Shown here one piece after another: positions 6,854 to 14,009 of a stretch of 16,151 nt of DNA. Numbering within the stretch: position 1 is the stretch's first letter; every line of letters starts with the position of its first letter. The notes below the pieces were generated by a model. It saw only the letters and a list, made by a program, of their open reading frames with translations. It searched no databases and was not told the origin of the DNA. The stretch is from an uncultured Clostridia bacterium (GTDB lineage: Bacteria; Bacillota; Clostridia; Lachnospirales; Lachnospiraceae). Where the stretch lies: the NCBI GenBank assembly GCA_946623485.1, contig CAMORF010000014.1:1-16151 (forward strand). Reading direction: 5' to 3'. Position numbers and translations under genes: made by a program.

Positions 6854-8434
6854 TTACCGGTAGGCGAAGCCGCCGTCAATATGAATTCCACTGGAAAGGT
6901 CTCCGGCCCCAAGCAGGGCGCCGGGGACCTTTCCAAATATAGACGGGATATTCCAGTCCGTCTTCACTGTCATTCCGATCACGCAATGATCCGCACGGAA
7001 GGAAGGGCATCCGCATACCGTCCGCAGATTCAGTTCGATCAGATCCAGAGACCTGCTCTTCAGCTTTGAGATTCCCATCAGATTCAGCAGCAGCCTGAGA
7101 TAATCCTCATACTGAAGCCCCGTCGTCCCGCCCTCGGCGACCCCGTCCGCCGTCCTGAGGTATGTCTTCATCTTCATCAGCGCGCTCAGGGGCACACGCC
7201 ATTCCAGGTCTGTCTTATGCAGGGGAATCCGTCCGTCATGCAGCATGATCCTGACGTCATACAGGCTTTCCGCGTATGCCCACTGCAGCAGGAGCGCATG
7301 CTTGAGCGTCTCCACCAGGAATACACTCCCCGTCCATCCGATGATCATACCTGCCAGTCCTTCCGCCTCCTGATGGCGGGCAGGATTTGCCAGCAAAAAT
7401 GCGTAATTTGCTCCTTCCCGGAGGTAAATCAGGCTTCTCACCGTCTTCTTCAGGTTTTCCTGATCCACATATTTCCCTCCGATCAAATACTCTGCCTGGT
7501 AAAGCAATGCCTCATCCCCCGGCCCGTCCTTAAAATTGCGGAAATGATCCATCAGGTATTCCCGGAACAGCAGGTCGTCCAGCATCCCTCCTCTGGGCGC
7601 GTCCAGGCTCAGAAGCCCCCTGTCAGCACGGCGCTTTGACAAAAGATCCGACCCGTCGATCTTCTTTCTGGACAGCTTGATATTGCCGCATACAAGGCTC
7701 AGAAGATCGCCATTCTTCAATTCGTCCATACTTGCGGTCGGGTCATGTTTTTTGCCCTCTTCCTGCGCCCGGTTGACCCGCTCAACCGCCGCCTGATCTG
7801 TCTTGAGCGTAACATTTCCCTCCTCATCCACCTCCGTATATGTTGTCAGTTCATGCTTCGCCGCTTCGATCTCCCCTCCCATGCTGCTGGTGTTGTTCGC
7901 GGATGTCTTCCTCCCGTTTTCAAACTCACTCTCTGCCTGCCGGATTCCTTCCGCGTCCCGATAGGCATCCTGCAGCTGGCCAAGTGCATCGGCCCAGGCG
8001 GTTTTCGCCATATACTCCACCGCCTGCTGATAATAATACTCCCCGCCGCGGTCAGTCAAAAGCGCGTACTGCCCAACCTGAACCTGGTTTGCCGACACTT
8101 TCCAGGGATCCAGCAGAAGGCCCGGCAGCTTTGCGCTGACCTCGGATGTCACCTTCTCATTTTCCTTCACGTAGGAGGAAAGCTTTGCTGCCAGCTGTTC
8201 CCCGGAAACCTTCTCCCCGCCATATGCAGCGTCTACCGCAAAGAGGCCATAGTCCTCCAGGAGGATGTTGTCATATTCCGAGAACACGGACCACAGGCCA
8301 AGGGAGGTCATATTCGCGCACTGCGCCCTTGCCCCGGACATCCGCACCGCCTCCACAACAGCAAAGCCAAATGCCAGGAAGATGACGCTTAACAGGCAGA
8401 AAAAGACGGTGATCACAGCATGCTGTCTTCTCAT
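6854..8434 (-). CDS. DUF5702-type membrane-anchored protein (Tad/pseudopilin-like)
   Basis: The 526-residue product starts with a short basic stretch and one hydrophobic helix (about 8-29, AVITVFFCLLSVIFLAFGF), then VVEAVRMSGARAQCANM, an arrangement typical of DUF5702 proteins and of TadE/TadG-like pseudopilins. A large outside domain follows, with a charged, coil-prone part at about 140-260 and a C-terminal region with YEDYLRLLLNLMGI and SLDLIELNLRTVCG, as in the family. The ATG at 8434 has GGAAGGAGGG about 6 nt upstream; the frame stays open up to 8647 but without another good ribosome site. DUF5702 genes usually sit beside Flp/Tad pilus genes; here none is present, so the gene is an orphan or its partners lie elsewhere. 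A 15-bp inverted repeat lies in its 3' end. Confidence 0.8.
   Translation of the reverse strand: MRRQHAVITVFFCLLSVIFLAFGFAVVEAVRMSGARAQCANMTSLGLWSVFSEYDNILLEDYGLFAVDAAYGGEKVSGEQLAAKLSSYVKENEKVTSEVSAKLPGLLLDPWKVSANQVQVGQYALLTDRGGEYYYQQAVEYMAKTAWADALGQLQDAYRDAEGIRQAESEFENGRKTSANNTSSMGGEIEAAKHELTTYTEVDEEGNVTLKTDQAAVERVNRAQEEGKKHDPTASMDELKNGDLLSLVCGNIKLSRKKIDGSDLLSKRRADRGLLSLDAPRGGMLDDLLFREYLMDHFRNFKDGPGDEALLYQAEYLIGGKYVDQENLKKTVRSLIYLREGANYAFLLANPARHQEAEGLAGMIIGWTGSVFLVETLKHALLLQWAYAESLYDVRIMLHDGRIPLHKTDLEWRVPLSALMKMKTYLRTADGVAEGGTTGLQYEDYLRLLLNLMGISKLKSRSLDLIELNLRTVCGCPSFRADHCVIGMTVKTDWNIPSIFGKVPGALLGAGDLSSGIHIDGGFAYR
6893..6934. repeat. 15-bp inverted repeat inside the DUF5702 gene
   Basis: GGAAAGGTCTCCGGC (6893-6907) pairs with GCCGGGGACCTTTCC (6920-6934), with a single G-T pair and a 12-base loop. 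It lies in the coding part for the protein's last 30 residues. No T run follows on either strand, so it is not a standard terminator, although it faces the convergent radical SAM transcript, which has no other terminator in the 95-nt gap (6759-6853). Confidence 0.7.
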
Positions 8435-8648
8435 GGATTCCCTCCTTCCGGAACCGGCCAAAGAGCAGCCGGTACGAGATGTGATAACTATGTAACCGAA
8501 TCCTGCCCTGCGAGATCGGGAAAAAACAAGATGGAATGTTCCAGATAGAACCGTGATGATTCCTGCAAGACTTATAACACAGCCGGGGGCCGTCTGCATC
8601 AGATCCGGAAGCTGTCCGCCAACTTTTGTAGGAGTGCACAAAACCAAA

Positions 8649-8679
8649 AAAGAACCAGGGCGTTTGGCTCTGGTTCTTT
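8649..8679 (-). terminator. Terminator of the MATE gene
   Basis: AAAGAACCAG (8649-8658) pairs with CTGGTTCTTT (8670-8679). On the minus strand the hairpin is followed by a T-rich tail from 8648 downward (TTTGGTTTTG). It lies 50 nt past the MATE stop and separates it from the DUF5702 gene. The rest of the gap, 8435-8648, holds only the DUF5702 ribosome site as far as I can see. Confidence 0.8.
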
Positions 8680-8728
8680 CGTCATTTCATTTCTTTCTGT
8701 TACACATATTATGATATGAGATGAGAAT

Positions 8729-10096
8729 CTATTCCGATGCGAGAGGCACGACCACGTCCTTGTAAACCTTGCGGTAGAAGATCACTGACAGTGTCGTTGA
8801 CACGGTCTCCGCCATCAGGAAGCACCACCATACCTGGTTCACGTCGTTTGTAATCCGGGCAAGAAGCCATGCGGCGGGAATCAGCACAACCAGCTGCCTG
8901 GCCAGTGAGACGATCAGCGAATAAACTGCCTTGGAGAATGCCTGAAAAACTGACCCCAGCATAATCCCGATCGCTGCCAGCGGAAAATGAAGCCCGATCT
9001 TGCGCATGGCAATGACGCCCATCTGAGTCATATTCTCTGATGCGTTAAACAGACCGAGCAGCTGCTTCGGAAACAGCTCAAAACACAGCGTCCCGGCACA
9101 CAGGATACAGAATGCAAGAGTGAGGGAAAATTTCAGGGCTTCGTCGATCCGGTCCTTTCTCTTTGCGCCGTAGTTATAGGCCAGCACCGGGATCAGGCCG
9201 TTATTCATCCCGAAGATCGGCATGAAGAAAAAGCTCTGGAGCTTGAAGTACACACCAAACACGGCGGCTGCAGTCTCCGAAAAGCCAATCAGGATCACGT
9301 TCATCAGATAGCTCATGATCGACCCGATGGATATCATCAGGATAGACGGAACCGCGACTGCATAGATCCTCCCGATCGCAAAAAACGACGGGCGCAGCAT
9401 CCCCGCTACGCTCAGATGGAGTTCCTTATTCTTCCTGACATTCAGGAACAGTCCGGTCAAAGCGGCAACACACTGCCCCAATACGGTTGCATAGGCAGCA
9501 CCGGCGACTCCCAGCTTCGGAAATCCGAAATATCCGAAGATCATGATCGGGTCAAAGATAAGATTGATCACCGCCCCGGTAATCTGGGAAATCATGGAAT
9601 AGATCGTCTGTCCGGTAGACTGCAGCAGCCGTTCGAAGGTCATCTGGAAAAGCAGGCCGAAGGACAGGCTGCATACGATGCTCAGATAGGTAGAACCATA
9701 CTGGATGATGGTCTCATTGTCCGTCTGCGCGCGGAAAAACGGTTTCGAGGCAAGCAGCCCCAGCAGCACGAAAACCACCGAAGAGAACACCATCAGGAGC
9801 AGGCCAGTGTTTGCTGCCTCGTTGGCCCGGTCATTCTTTTTCTCCCCCAGGGATTTTGACAGCAGCGCATTAATTCCGACGCCCGTCCCGGATCCCACCG
9901 CGATCATCAGGCTCTGAAGGGGAAATGCAAGTGATACCGCAGTCAGAGCCTGCTCGTTGATCTGCGATACAAAGATACTGTCAACGATATTGTACAAGGC
10001 CTGGACCAGCATGGAAACCATCATCGGCAGGGACATGGATATAATCAGCTTCTTCACGGGCATGACGCCCATTTTATTTTCCCTGACTTCAGTCAT
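8729..10096 (-). CDS. MATE-family multidrug/toxic-compound exporter
   Basis: The 455-residue product has about 12 membrane segments in two similar halves, as in cation-coupled MATE antiporters. LPMMVSMLVQALYNIVDSIF near the start and GINALLSKSLGEKK are typical of the DinF/NorM-like clostridial branch. Substrate cannot be predicted. Two starts are possible: TTG at 10105 lies only 1 nt from the GGAGG (10107-10111), while ATG at 10096 is 10 nt from it, so I chose the ATG. The upstream gene ends at 10218, leaving about 120 nt with a GC-rich hairpin (10132-10152), so it may have its own promoter. A terminator follows (8649-8679). Confidence 0.95.
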   Translation of the reverse strand: MTEVRENKMGVMPVKKLIISMSLPMMVSMLVQALYNIVDSIFVSQINEQALTAVSLAFPLQSLMIAVGSGTGVGINALLSKSLGEKKNDRANEAANTGLLLMVFSSVVFVLLGLLASKPFFRAQTDNETIIQYGSTYLSIVCSLSFGLLFQMTFERLLQSTGQTIYSMISQITGAVINLIFDPIMIFGYFGFPKLGVAGAAYATVLGQCVAALTGLFLNVRKNKELHLSVAGMLRPSFFAIGRIYAVAVPSILMISIGSIMSYLMNVILIGFSETAAAVFGVYFKLQSFFFMPIFGMNNGLIPVLAYNYGAKRKDRIDEALKFSLTLAFCILCAGTLCFELFPKQLLGLFNASENMTQMGVIAMRKIGLHFPLAAIGIMLGSVFQAFSKAVYSLIVSLARQLVVLIPAAWLLARITNDVNQVWWCFLMAETVSTTLSVIFYRKVYKDVVVPLASE

Positions 10097-10131
10097 GGAT
10101 GACAAACCTCCGAAAAATCATATTTGTCCCG

Positions 10132-10152
10132 GCAGCCGGACCCCCCGGCTGC
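10132..10152 (-). terminator. GC-rich hairpin between small gene and MATE gene
   Basis: GCAGCCGG (10132-10139) pairs with CCGGCTGC (10145-10152) around a five-base loop. On the minus strand a T run (ATTTTT) comes only about 15 nt later, just before the MATE ribosome site, so it could be a weak terminator of the small gene or a leader structure for the MATE gene. Above it, 10165-10226 shows three loosely alike segments of about 20 bp around TTCAAGC or TTTCAAA. Confidence 0.4.
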
Positions 10153-10217
10153 TTTCGCATCATTCTTCTGTCAATTTTCAAGCAATCTCTTGCTCTTTCA
10201 AATATACTTTGGCTCCT

Positions 10218-10466
10218 TCAAGCATTTTCACGATGTCTGGACAAAGAACTAAGCATATCAATTGTTTCAACGTCATCCGGCGTAACTCTGATATTTGTCG
10301 TATATTCCTGGCCGCCAGCCATGATCACCTTCATCTCAATCACTGCTCCGGGTTCCAGCCCCTTCTCATTCACTGCCCGGAAAAAGGGGAGCACCTTCGG
10401 ATGCTCCGTCTTAAAGATCGTCAGCCTGTCCTTCAGTTTCAATAATGCGAGTGGATTCAGCGCCAT
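10218..10466 (-). CDS. Small conserved-looking protein, function unknown
   Basis: This 82-residue protein begins MALNPLALLKLKDRLTIF and continues with a segment of alternating hydrophobic residues (VIEMKVIMAGGQEYTTNI, about 44-61) and an acidic turn TPDDVET. The pattern suggests a short amphipathic helix followed by a beta hairpin. I recall similar small proteins in Lachnospiraceae genomes but know no function. The ATG at 10466 has GGAGG (10473-10477) 6 nt upstream; a longer version reaching 10523 has no comparable site. There is no signal peptide and no cysteine. It lies between the WYL regulator and the MATE exporter on the same strand, but about 115 nt from each. Confidence 0.8.
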   Translation of the reverse strand: MALNPLALLKLKDRLTIFKTEHPKVLPFFRAVNEKGLEPGAVIEMKVIMAGGQEYTTNIRVTPDDVETIDMLSSLSRHRENA

Positions 10467-10553
10467 CTGCAACCTCCTGTCGTCTTCATCCTTGCCATAA
10501 TTCTTGCCAGCGTATTCTGCCACAGATTACACGAAACTGCAAGAGCGAGAATC

Positions 10554-10568
10554 CCGCCTTTGGCGGGT
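10554..10568 (-). terminator. Possible terminator of the WYL gene
   Basis: CCCGCC-TTT-GGCGGG forms a six-pair GC hairpin 15 nt past the WYL stop; on the minus strand ATTCTCGCTCTT follows, a weak T-rich tail. Two further hairpins lie just before it in transcription order: GCCTC-TTC-GAGGC at 10571-10583, touching the stop codon, and GCCTCCGC-CTGAT-GCGGAGGC at 10601-10621 in the last codons. Confidence 0.5.
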
Positions 10569-10582
10569 ACGCCTCTTCGAGG

Positions 10583-11623
10583 CTATGCGTGGTCCGGTTC
10601 GCCTCCGCCTGATGCGGAGGCAAACCTATCAGTTCTTTCATCCATCGCATCCAGGATTTCCCTGAGATAGGATCTGTATGCTTCCTTCACATGCGGCGGT
10701 CCGATGATCTTCAGTCCGCTCCCGATGGCGGTAAGCCATCCGAAAAACTGCCTGCTGACCGTAACCGTCACCTGCGCGGAAAATGTCTGCTCATCCAGCG
10801 GCCGCATCCAGATGTCTGTGCCGAACCGGTCCAGCACAACACCGGCAAGATCCTTCTCGCCCCGCAGGTGAACATTCACATCTTCCCCATTATACATACC
10901 AAAGGTTTTCCTGGAAAATGCGGCAACATCGATCTTCTGCTCCAACGCCGGGGCGCTGCGCGGATCCTCCTGTATGGTCATGTTCCGCATCTTGTCCACC
11001 CGGTAATGGCGCACCCCCTGCGCACGCTCATCAAACGCGATCAGGTAATAATTCTCATCATCCCAGATCAGGTGCAGGGGGCTGACATTATAAAATGCGC
11101 CCCCGTGGCGAAACCTCATCTCTTTTTCCATGGTCCATTCCGCATACCGGAACGTGATCTGATGATTCCGGAAGATTGCGGTATGGATCATATCAACATT
11201 ATAGTAGATCGTCTCATTCGCCGTCTTTGACCGGTTGTATATCGTAACCTGGCTGCCCAGCTGCCTCGCCTCATCCCTGCTGCACAAGCTTTCCAGCTTC
11301 CGGATCAGTTGCTCCGACTTCCGGACCGTAATGAACTTCGATGACTGAACCGCATCTACCAGGAGCTTCAGCTCCGCCAGCTCAAACCGGCGGGAAGCGA
11401 TGTAATACCCGGACGGCTTCCCCTCCCTGCGCACCACATCCACCCCTGCATCCGTAATCTTTCGGATCTCGGAATATACCGTGGCACGATTCAGCCGGAT
11501 CTGGTAAGTCTCATCGAGCACCCGGATCATGCCGGCAGCATTCATAGGATGGTTTTCATCCGTCATCTGCATAAGAATTTCCAGAATATAAAAGGTTTTC
11601 AGCCCCGGATCCGCGTACTTCAT
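10583..11623 (-). CDS. WYL-domain transcriptional regulator
   Basis: The 346-residue protein has an N-terminal winged helix-turn-helix (about 1-75; LNRATVYSEIRKITDAGV) and a WYL domain around 165-235 with VSPLHLIWDDENYYLIAF and RHYRVDKM, followed by the WYL C-terminal extension. Family members are DNA-binding regulators that often respond to nucleic acid or nucleotide ligands. The ATG at 11623 is preceded by GGAGGAGG 6 nt away. A promoter at 11656-11684 would start the RNA near 11649, which rules out the ATG at 11650 as a natural start. It is divergent from the permease-GGDEF and mgtE pair, with a 166-nt gap, so it may control that pair or itself; this is inferred from position only. Confidence 0.93.
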   Translation of the reverse strand: MKYADPGLKTFYILEILMQMTDENHPMNAAGMIRVLDETYQIRLNRATVYSEIRKITDAGVDVVRREGKPSGYYIASRRFELAELKLLVDAVQSSKFITVRKSEQLIRKLESLCSRDEARQLGSQVTIYNRSKTANETIYYNVDMIHTAIFRNHQITFRYAEWTMEKEMRFRHGGAFYNVSPLHLIWDDENYYLIAFDERAQGVRHYRVDKMRNMTIQEDPRSAPALEQKIDVAAFSRKTFGMYNGEDVNVHLRGEKDLAGVVLDRFGTDIWMRPLDEQTFSAQVTVTVSRQFFGWLTAIGSGLKIIGPPHVKEAYRSYLREILDAMDERTDRFASASGGGEPDHA

Positions 11624-11655
11624 TCCTGCCCTCCTCCGCCATTTCAGCATGCCTC

Positions 11656-11684
11656 ATTATACCCTCCAAAAAAGGCGCTGTCAC
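11656..11684 (-). promoter_or_regulatory. Promoter of the WYL regulator gene
   Basis: On the minus strand GTGACA (11684-11679) and TATAAT (11661-11656) are exactly 17 bp apart, with a perfect -10. The expected RNA start near 11649 gives a leader of about 26 nt that contains the ribosome site. Confidence 0.7.
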
Positions 11685-11723
11685 TCAAAAATAGCTTGCC
11701 ATTTTTCCGTCAAAAATTTACAC

Positions 11724-11729
11724 TATAGA
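11724..11729 (+). promoter_or_regulatory. Candidate -10 for the permease-GGDEF/mgtE pair
   Basis: TATAGA, followed by TATATT at 11730-11735, lies in the AT-rich part of the divergent gap about 60 nt before the permease ATG. The -35 is unclear: TTGCCA (11696-11701) is 22 bp away, too far for a standard promoter, which may mean an activator is needed. Confidence 0.35.
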
Positions 11730-11789
11730 TATATTTTCGGTTTCCATGTTGTAGTGTTTGTTTTTTTGGGAGAGGATTCTGACGCGAAG

Positions 11790-13988
11790 ATGGCTGAAAA
11801 TAAAATGACCCGAAATCTCACACCGCTTTCCGCATGGGCATTTTCCATCGGGACAAGCATCGGCTGGGGATCCCTTATCGTAACCAGTAAAACTTACCTT
11901 GCAAAGGCCGGCCCCATGGGCAGTACGTTTGGTATGCTGGTCGGCTGCGCCGTGATGCTCATCATCAGTGTGAATTATGCATACATGATGAATATTTATC
12001 CAGACGCAGGCGGCGCTTATACCTTTACGAAGATCGTATTCGGGCATGATTACGGTTTCCTGACAGCCTGGTTTTTATCTCTGACCTATCTTGCGATCCT
12101 CTGGGCAAATGCAACCTCCGTGCCTTTGTTCGCGCGTTATTTTCTCGGTGGCATCTTTCAGAAGGGACGGATGTACTCAGTCTTCGGCTATGATGTATAT
12201 TTCGGGGAGGCGCTTCTGTCCATCGCGGCAATCATGCTCATCGCAGCGCTGTGCGCGACCCAAAAGGGGATCATCACAAAAGCAATGATCGTCATGGCTC
12301 TGCTGTTTACAGCCGGGATCGTCATCTGCTTCATCGGAGCGGCCATGCACCACGGAATTGCTTTCAATCCTGAATATGCGCCCTCCCGGGGAAAGTTCTC
12401 ACAGATCATCCGCATCGCGGTCATTTCCCCATGGGCCTTTATTGGTTTTGAGAATATCTCCCATGCGGCGGAGGAAACCTCCTTTGCCCGGCCCCGTTTC
12501 CTCCGGATCCTGGTGATCTCCGTGGTCTCCACGACGATGCTGTATGTGTTTGTCACACTGCTGTCAGCAACCGCCTACCCGAAGGAATTCACCTCCTGGT
12601 TTGATTACATCATGAACCTGGACCGTCTGGAAGGGCTGGAAGGACTCCCGGCCTTCTACGCGGCAGACCATTACATGGGAAAGACCGGAGTCGGAATCCT
12701 CATTGCCGTACTGCTCGCGCTGATCCTGACCAGCCTGGTCGGAAATATCACTGCCCTGAGCAGGCTGTTCTGTGCCCTTGCCCGGGACAGGATTCTCCCT
12801 GAGCGTTTTGCGAAGCTGAACCGGCACATGGTTCCGGGCAACGCTATCTGGCTGATCGCGGCTACCTCTGTCGTATTCCCGTTCATTGGGCGTACCGCCA
12901 TCGGATGGATTGTAGACGTCACGACTTTTGGCGCGACATTGATCTATGGGCTTGTGTCAGGAACCGTCGTGAAGCGGGCTTCGGAACGGATGGACCGGGG
13001 CGCCCGCGCTGCCGGAATCGCCGGCGTAGTGCTCATGGTGGCAAACCTGCTGTACCTGCTCATCCCCAACCTGTTCACCTCCGGCTCCATGGAGCGGGAA
13101 TCCTATTTCCTGTTTGTCATCTGGTCCTTGCTCGGGTTCGTATATTTCCGTTTCCTTCTGCAAAAGGACCGGTCGGGACAACTGGGAAGATCCATCGTCG
13201 TATGGATCTCCCTGTTTTCCCTGATTGTTTTCGTCGCACTTGTCTGGCTGTACCAATCCATAATCGGAGCAACCTCCGACAGCCTCAGCTACGTGGAAAA
13301 ATACTACGTGGAGGCCGGGCTGCGCCAGGTTCAGACGGGCGTCGTCAGCAGACAGCTTGACATCGTGCGCCAGACCACCGCGAAAACCGTAAGCGTGGTT
13401 GTCATCCTGCTCGCACTTTCTCTTGTGATCCTGATCGGCATCTTCCGCATCATGCGCCAGAGAGCTCAGCTAAGCGAGCTGCAACTTGGGCAGGCCAAAA
13501 AGCTGGCCAGCACAGATCCCCTGACCGGGGTGAAGAACCGCACCGCCTTCGCAGAGCGGGAGCGGCTGGTAGATGAACAGATCAACTCAGGAACTTCAGG
13601 GCCATTCGGCATCGTTGTATGTGACCTGAACGGGCTGAAGTATATCAATGATACTTACGGCCACCAGACCGGAGATGAATGGATCCGGAAAACAAGCAAA
13701 ATCATCTGTGACTTTTTCAGCCACAGCCCTGTTTACCGCAATGGAGGCGATGAATTCGTCGTATTCCTGAGCGGGAGAGATTATGAAAACAGAATGCAAA
13801 TCCTCAGCGACCTTCACCAGCAGTCCGTCGAAAACATTGCCACCAATGATGCCGTGATCGCCGCAGGAATTGCGGAATACGTAAAAGGAACCGACACGAG
13901 AGTCCATGCTGTTTTCGCCCGTGCGGACGCGGCAATGTACCAGGAGAAGATGCTCCTGAAGGGTATGGGGGCAAAGAGCGGACGTTAA
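11790..13988 (+). CDS. APC-family amino-acid permease fused to a GGDEF domain
   Basis: The 732-residue protein joins a transporter to a diguanylate cyclase-like domain. Residues 1-455 are an APC-superfamily permease with about 12 membrane helices; SIGTSIGWGSLI (19-30) is the broken helix 1 that binds substrate, and AFIGFENISHAAEET (216-230) the helix 6 element. Residues 466-488 and 533-554 are two extra membrane helices enclosing an outside loop of about 44 residues. A short coil (555-572) leads to GGDEF at 573-732, with STDPLTGVKNR, metal ligand D612 in VVCDLNGLKYIND, and an intact GGDEF (652-656), so cyclic-di-GMP synthesis is plausible. The RxxD inhibitory site is absent (FFSH in its place). 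The ATG at 11790 has GGGAGAGGA about 13 nt upstream, somewhat far. MgtE follows 21 nt downstream. Confidence 0.93.
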   Translation: MAENKMTRNLTPLSAWAFSIGTSIGWGSLIVTSKTYLAKAGPMGSTFGMLVGCAVMLIISVNYAYMMNIYPDAGGAYTFTKIVFGHDYGFLTAWFLSLTYLAILWANATSVPLFARYFLGGIFQKGRMYSVFGYDVYFGEALLSIAAIMLIAALCATQKGIITKAMIVMALLFTAGIVICFIGAAMHHGIAFNPEYAPSRGKFSQIIRIAVISPWAFIGFENISHAAEETSFARPRFLRILVISVVSTTMLYVFVTLLSATAYPKEFTSWFDYIMNLDRLEGLEGLPAFYAADHYMGKTGVGILIAVLLALILTSLVGNITALSRLFCALARDRILPERFAKLNRHMVPGNAIWLIAATSVVFPFIGRTAIGWIVDVTTFGATLIYGLVSGTVVKRASERMDRGARAAGIAGVVLMVANLLYLLIPNLFTSGSMERESYFLFVIWSLLGFVYFRFLLQKDRSGQLGRSIVVWISLFSLIVFVALVWLYQSIIGATSDSLSYVEKYYVEAGLRQVQTGVVSRQLDIVRQTTAKTVSVVVILLALSLVILIGIFRIMRQRAQLSELQLGQAKKLASTDPLTGVKNRTAFAERERLVDEQINSGTSGPFGIVVCDLNGLKYINDTYGHQTGDEWIRKTSKIICDFFSHSPVYRNGGDEFVVFLSGRDYENRMQILSDLHQQSVENIATNDAVIAAGIAEYVKGTDTRVHAVFARADAAMYQEKMLLKGMGAKSGR

Positions 13989-14009
13989 CGGGGGAAGGAG
14001 GAAGCATAT

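Noticed and set aside
7745..8392. Plus-strand frame of 215 codons opposite the DUF5702 gene
   Set aside because: It is antisense to a gene with a clear membrane anchor and family motifs, and its composition is shadow-like.
13989..14009. Magnesium riboswitch before mgtE
   Set aside because: Only 21 nt separate mgtE from the gene before it; there is no room for one, and the protein's own CBS domains sense Mg.
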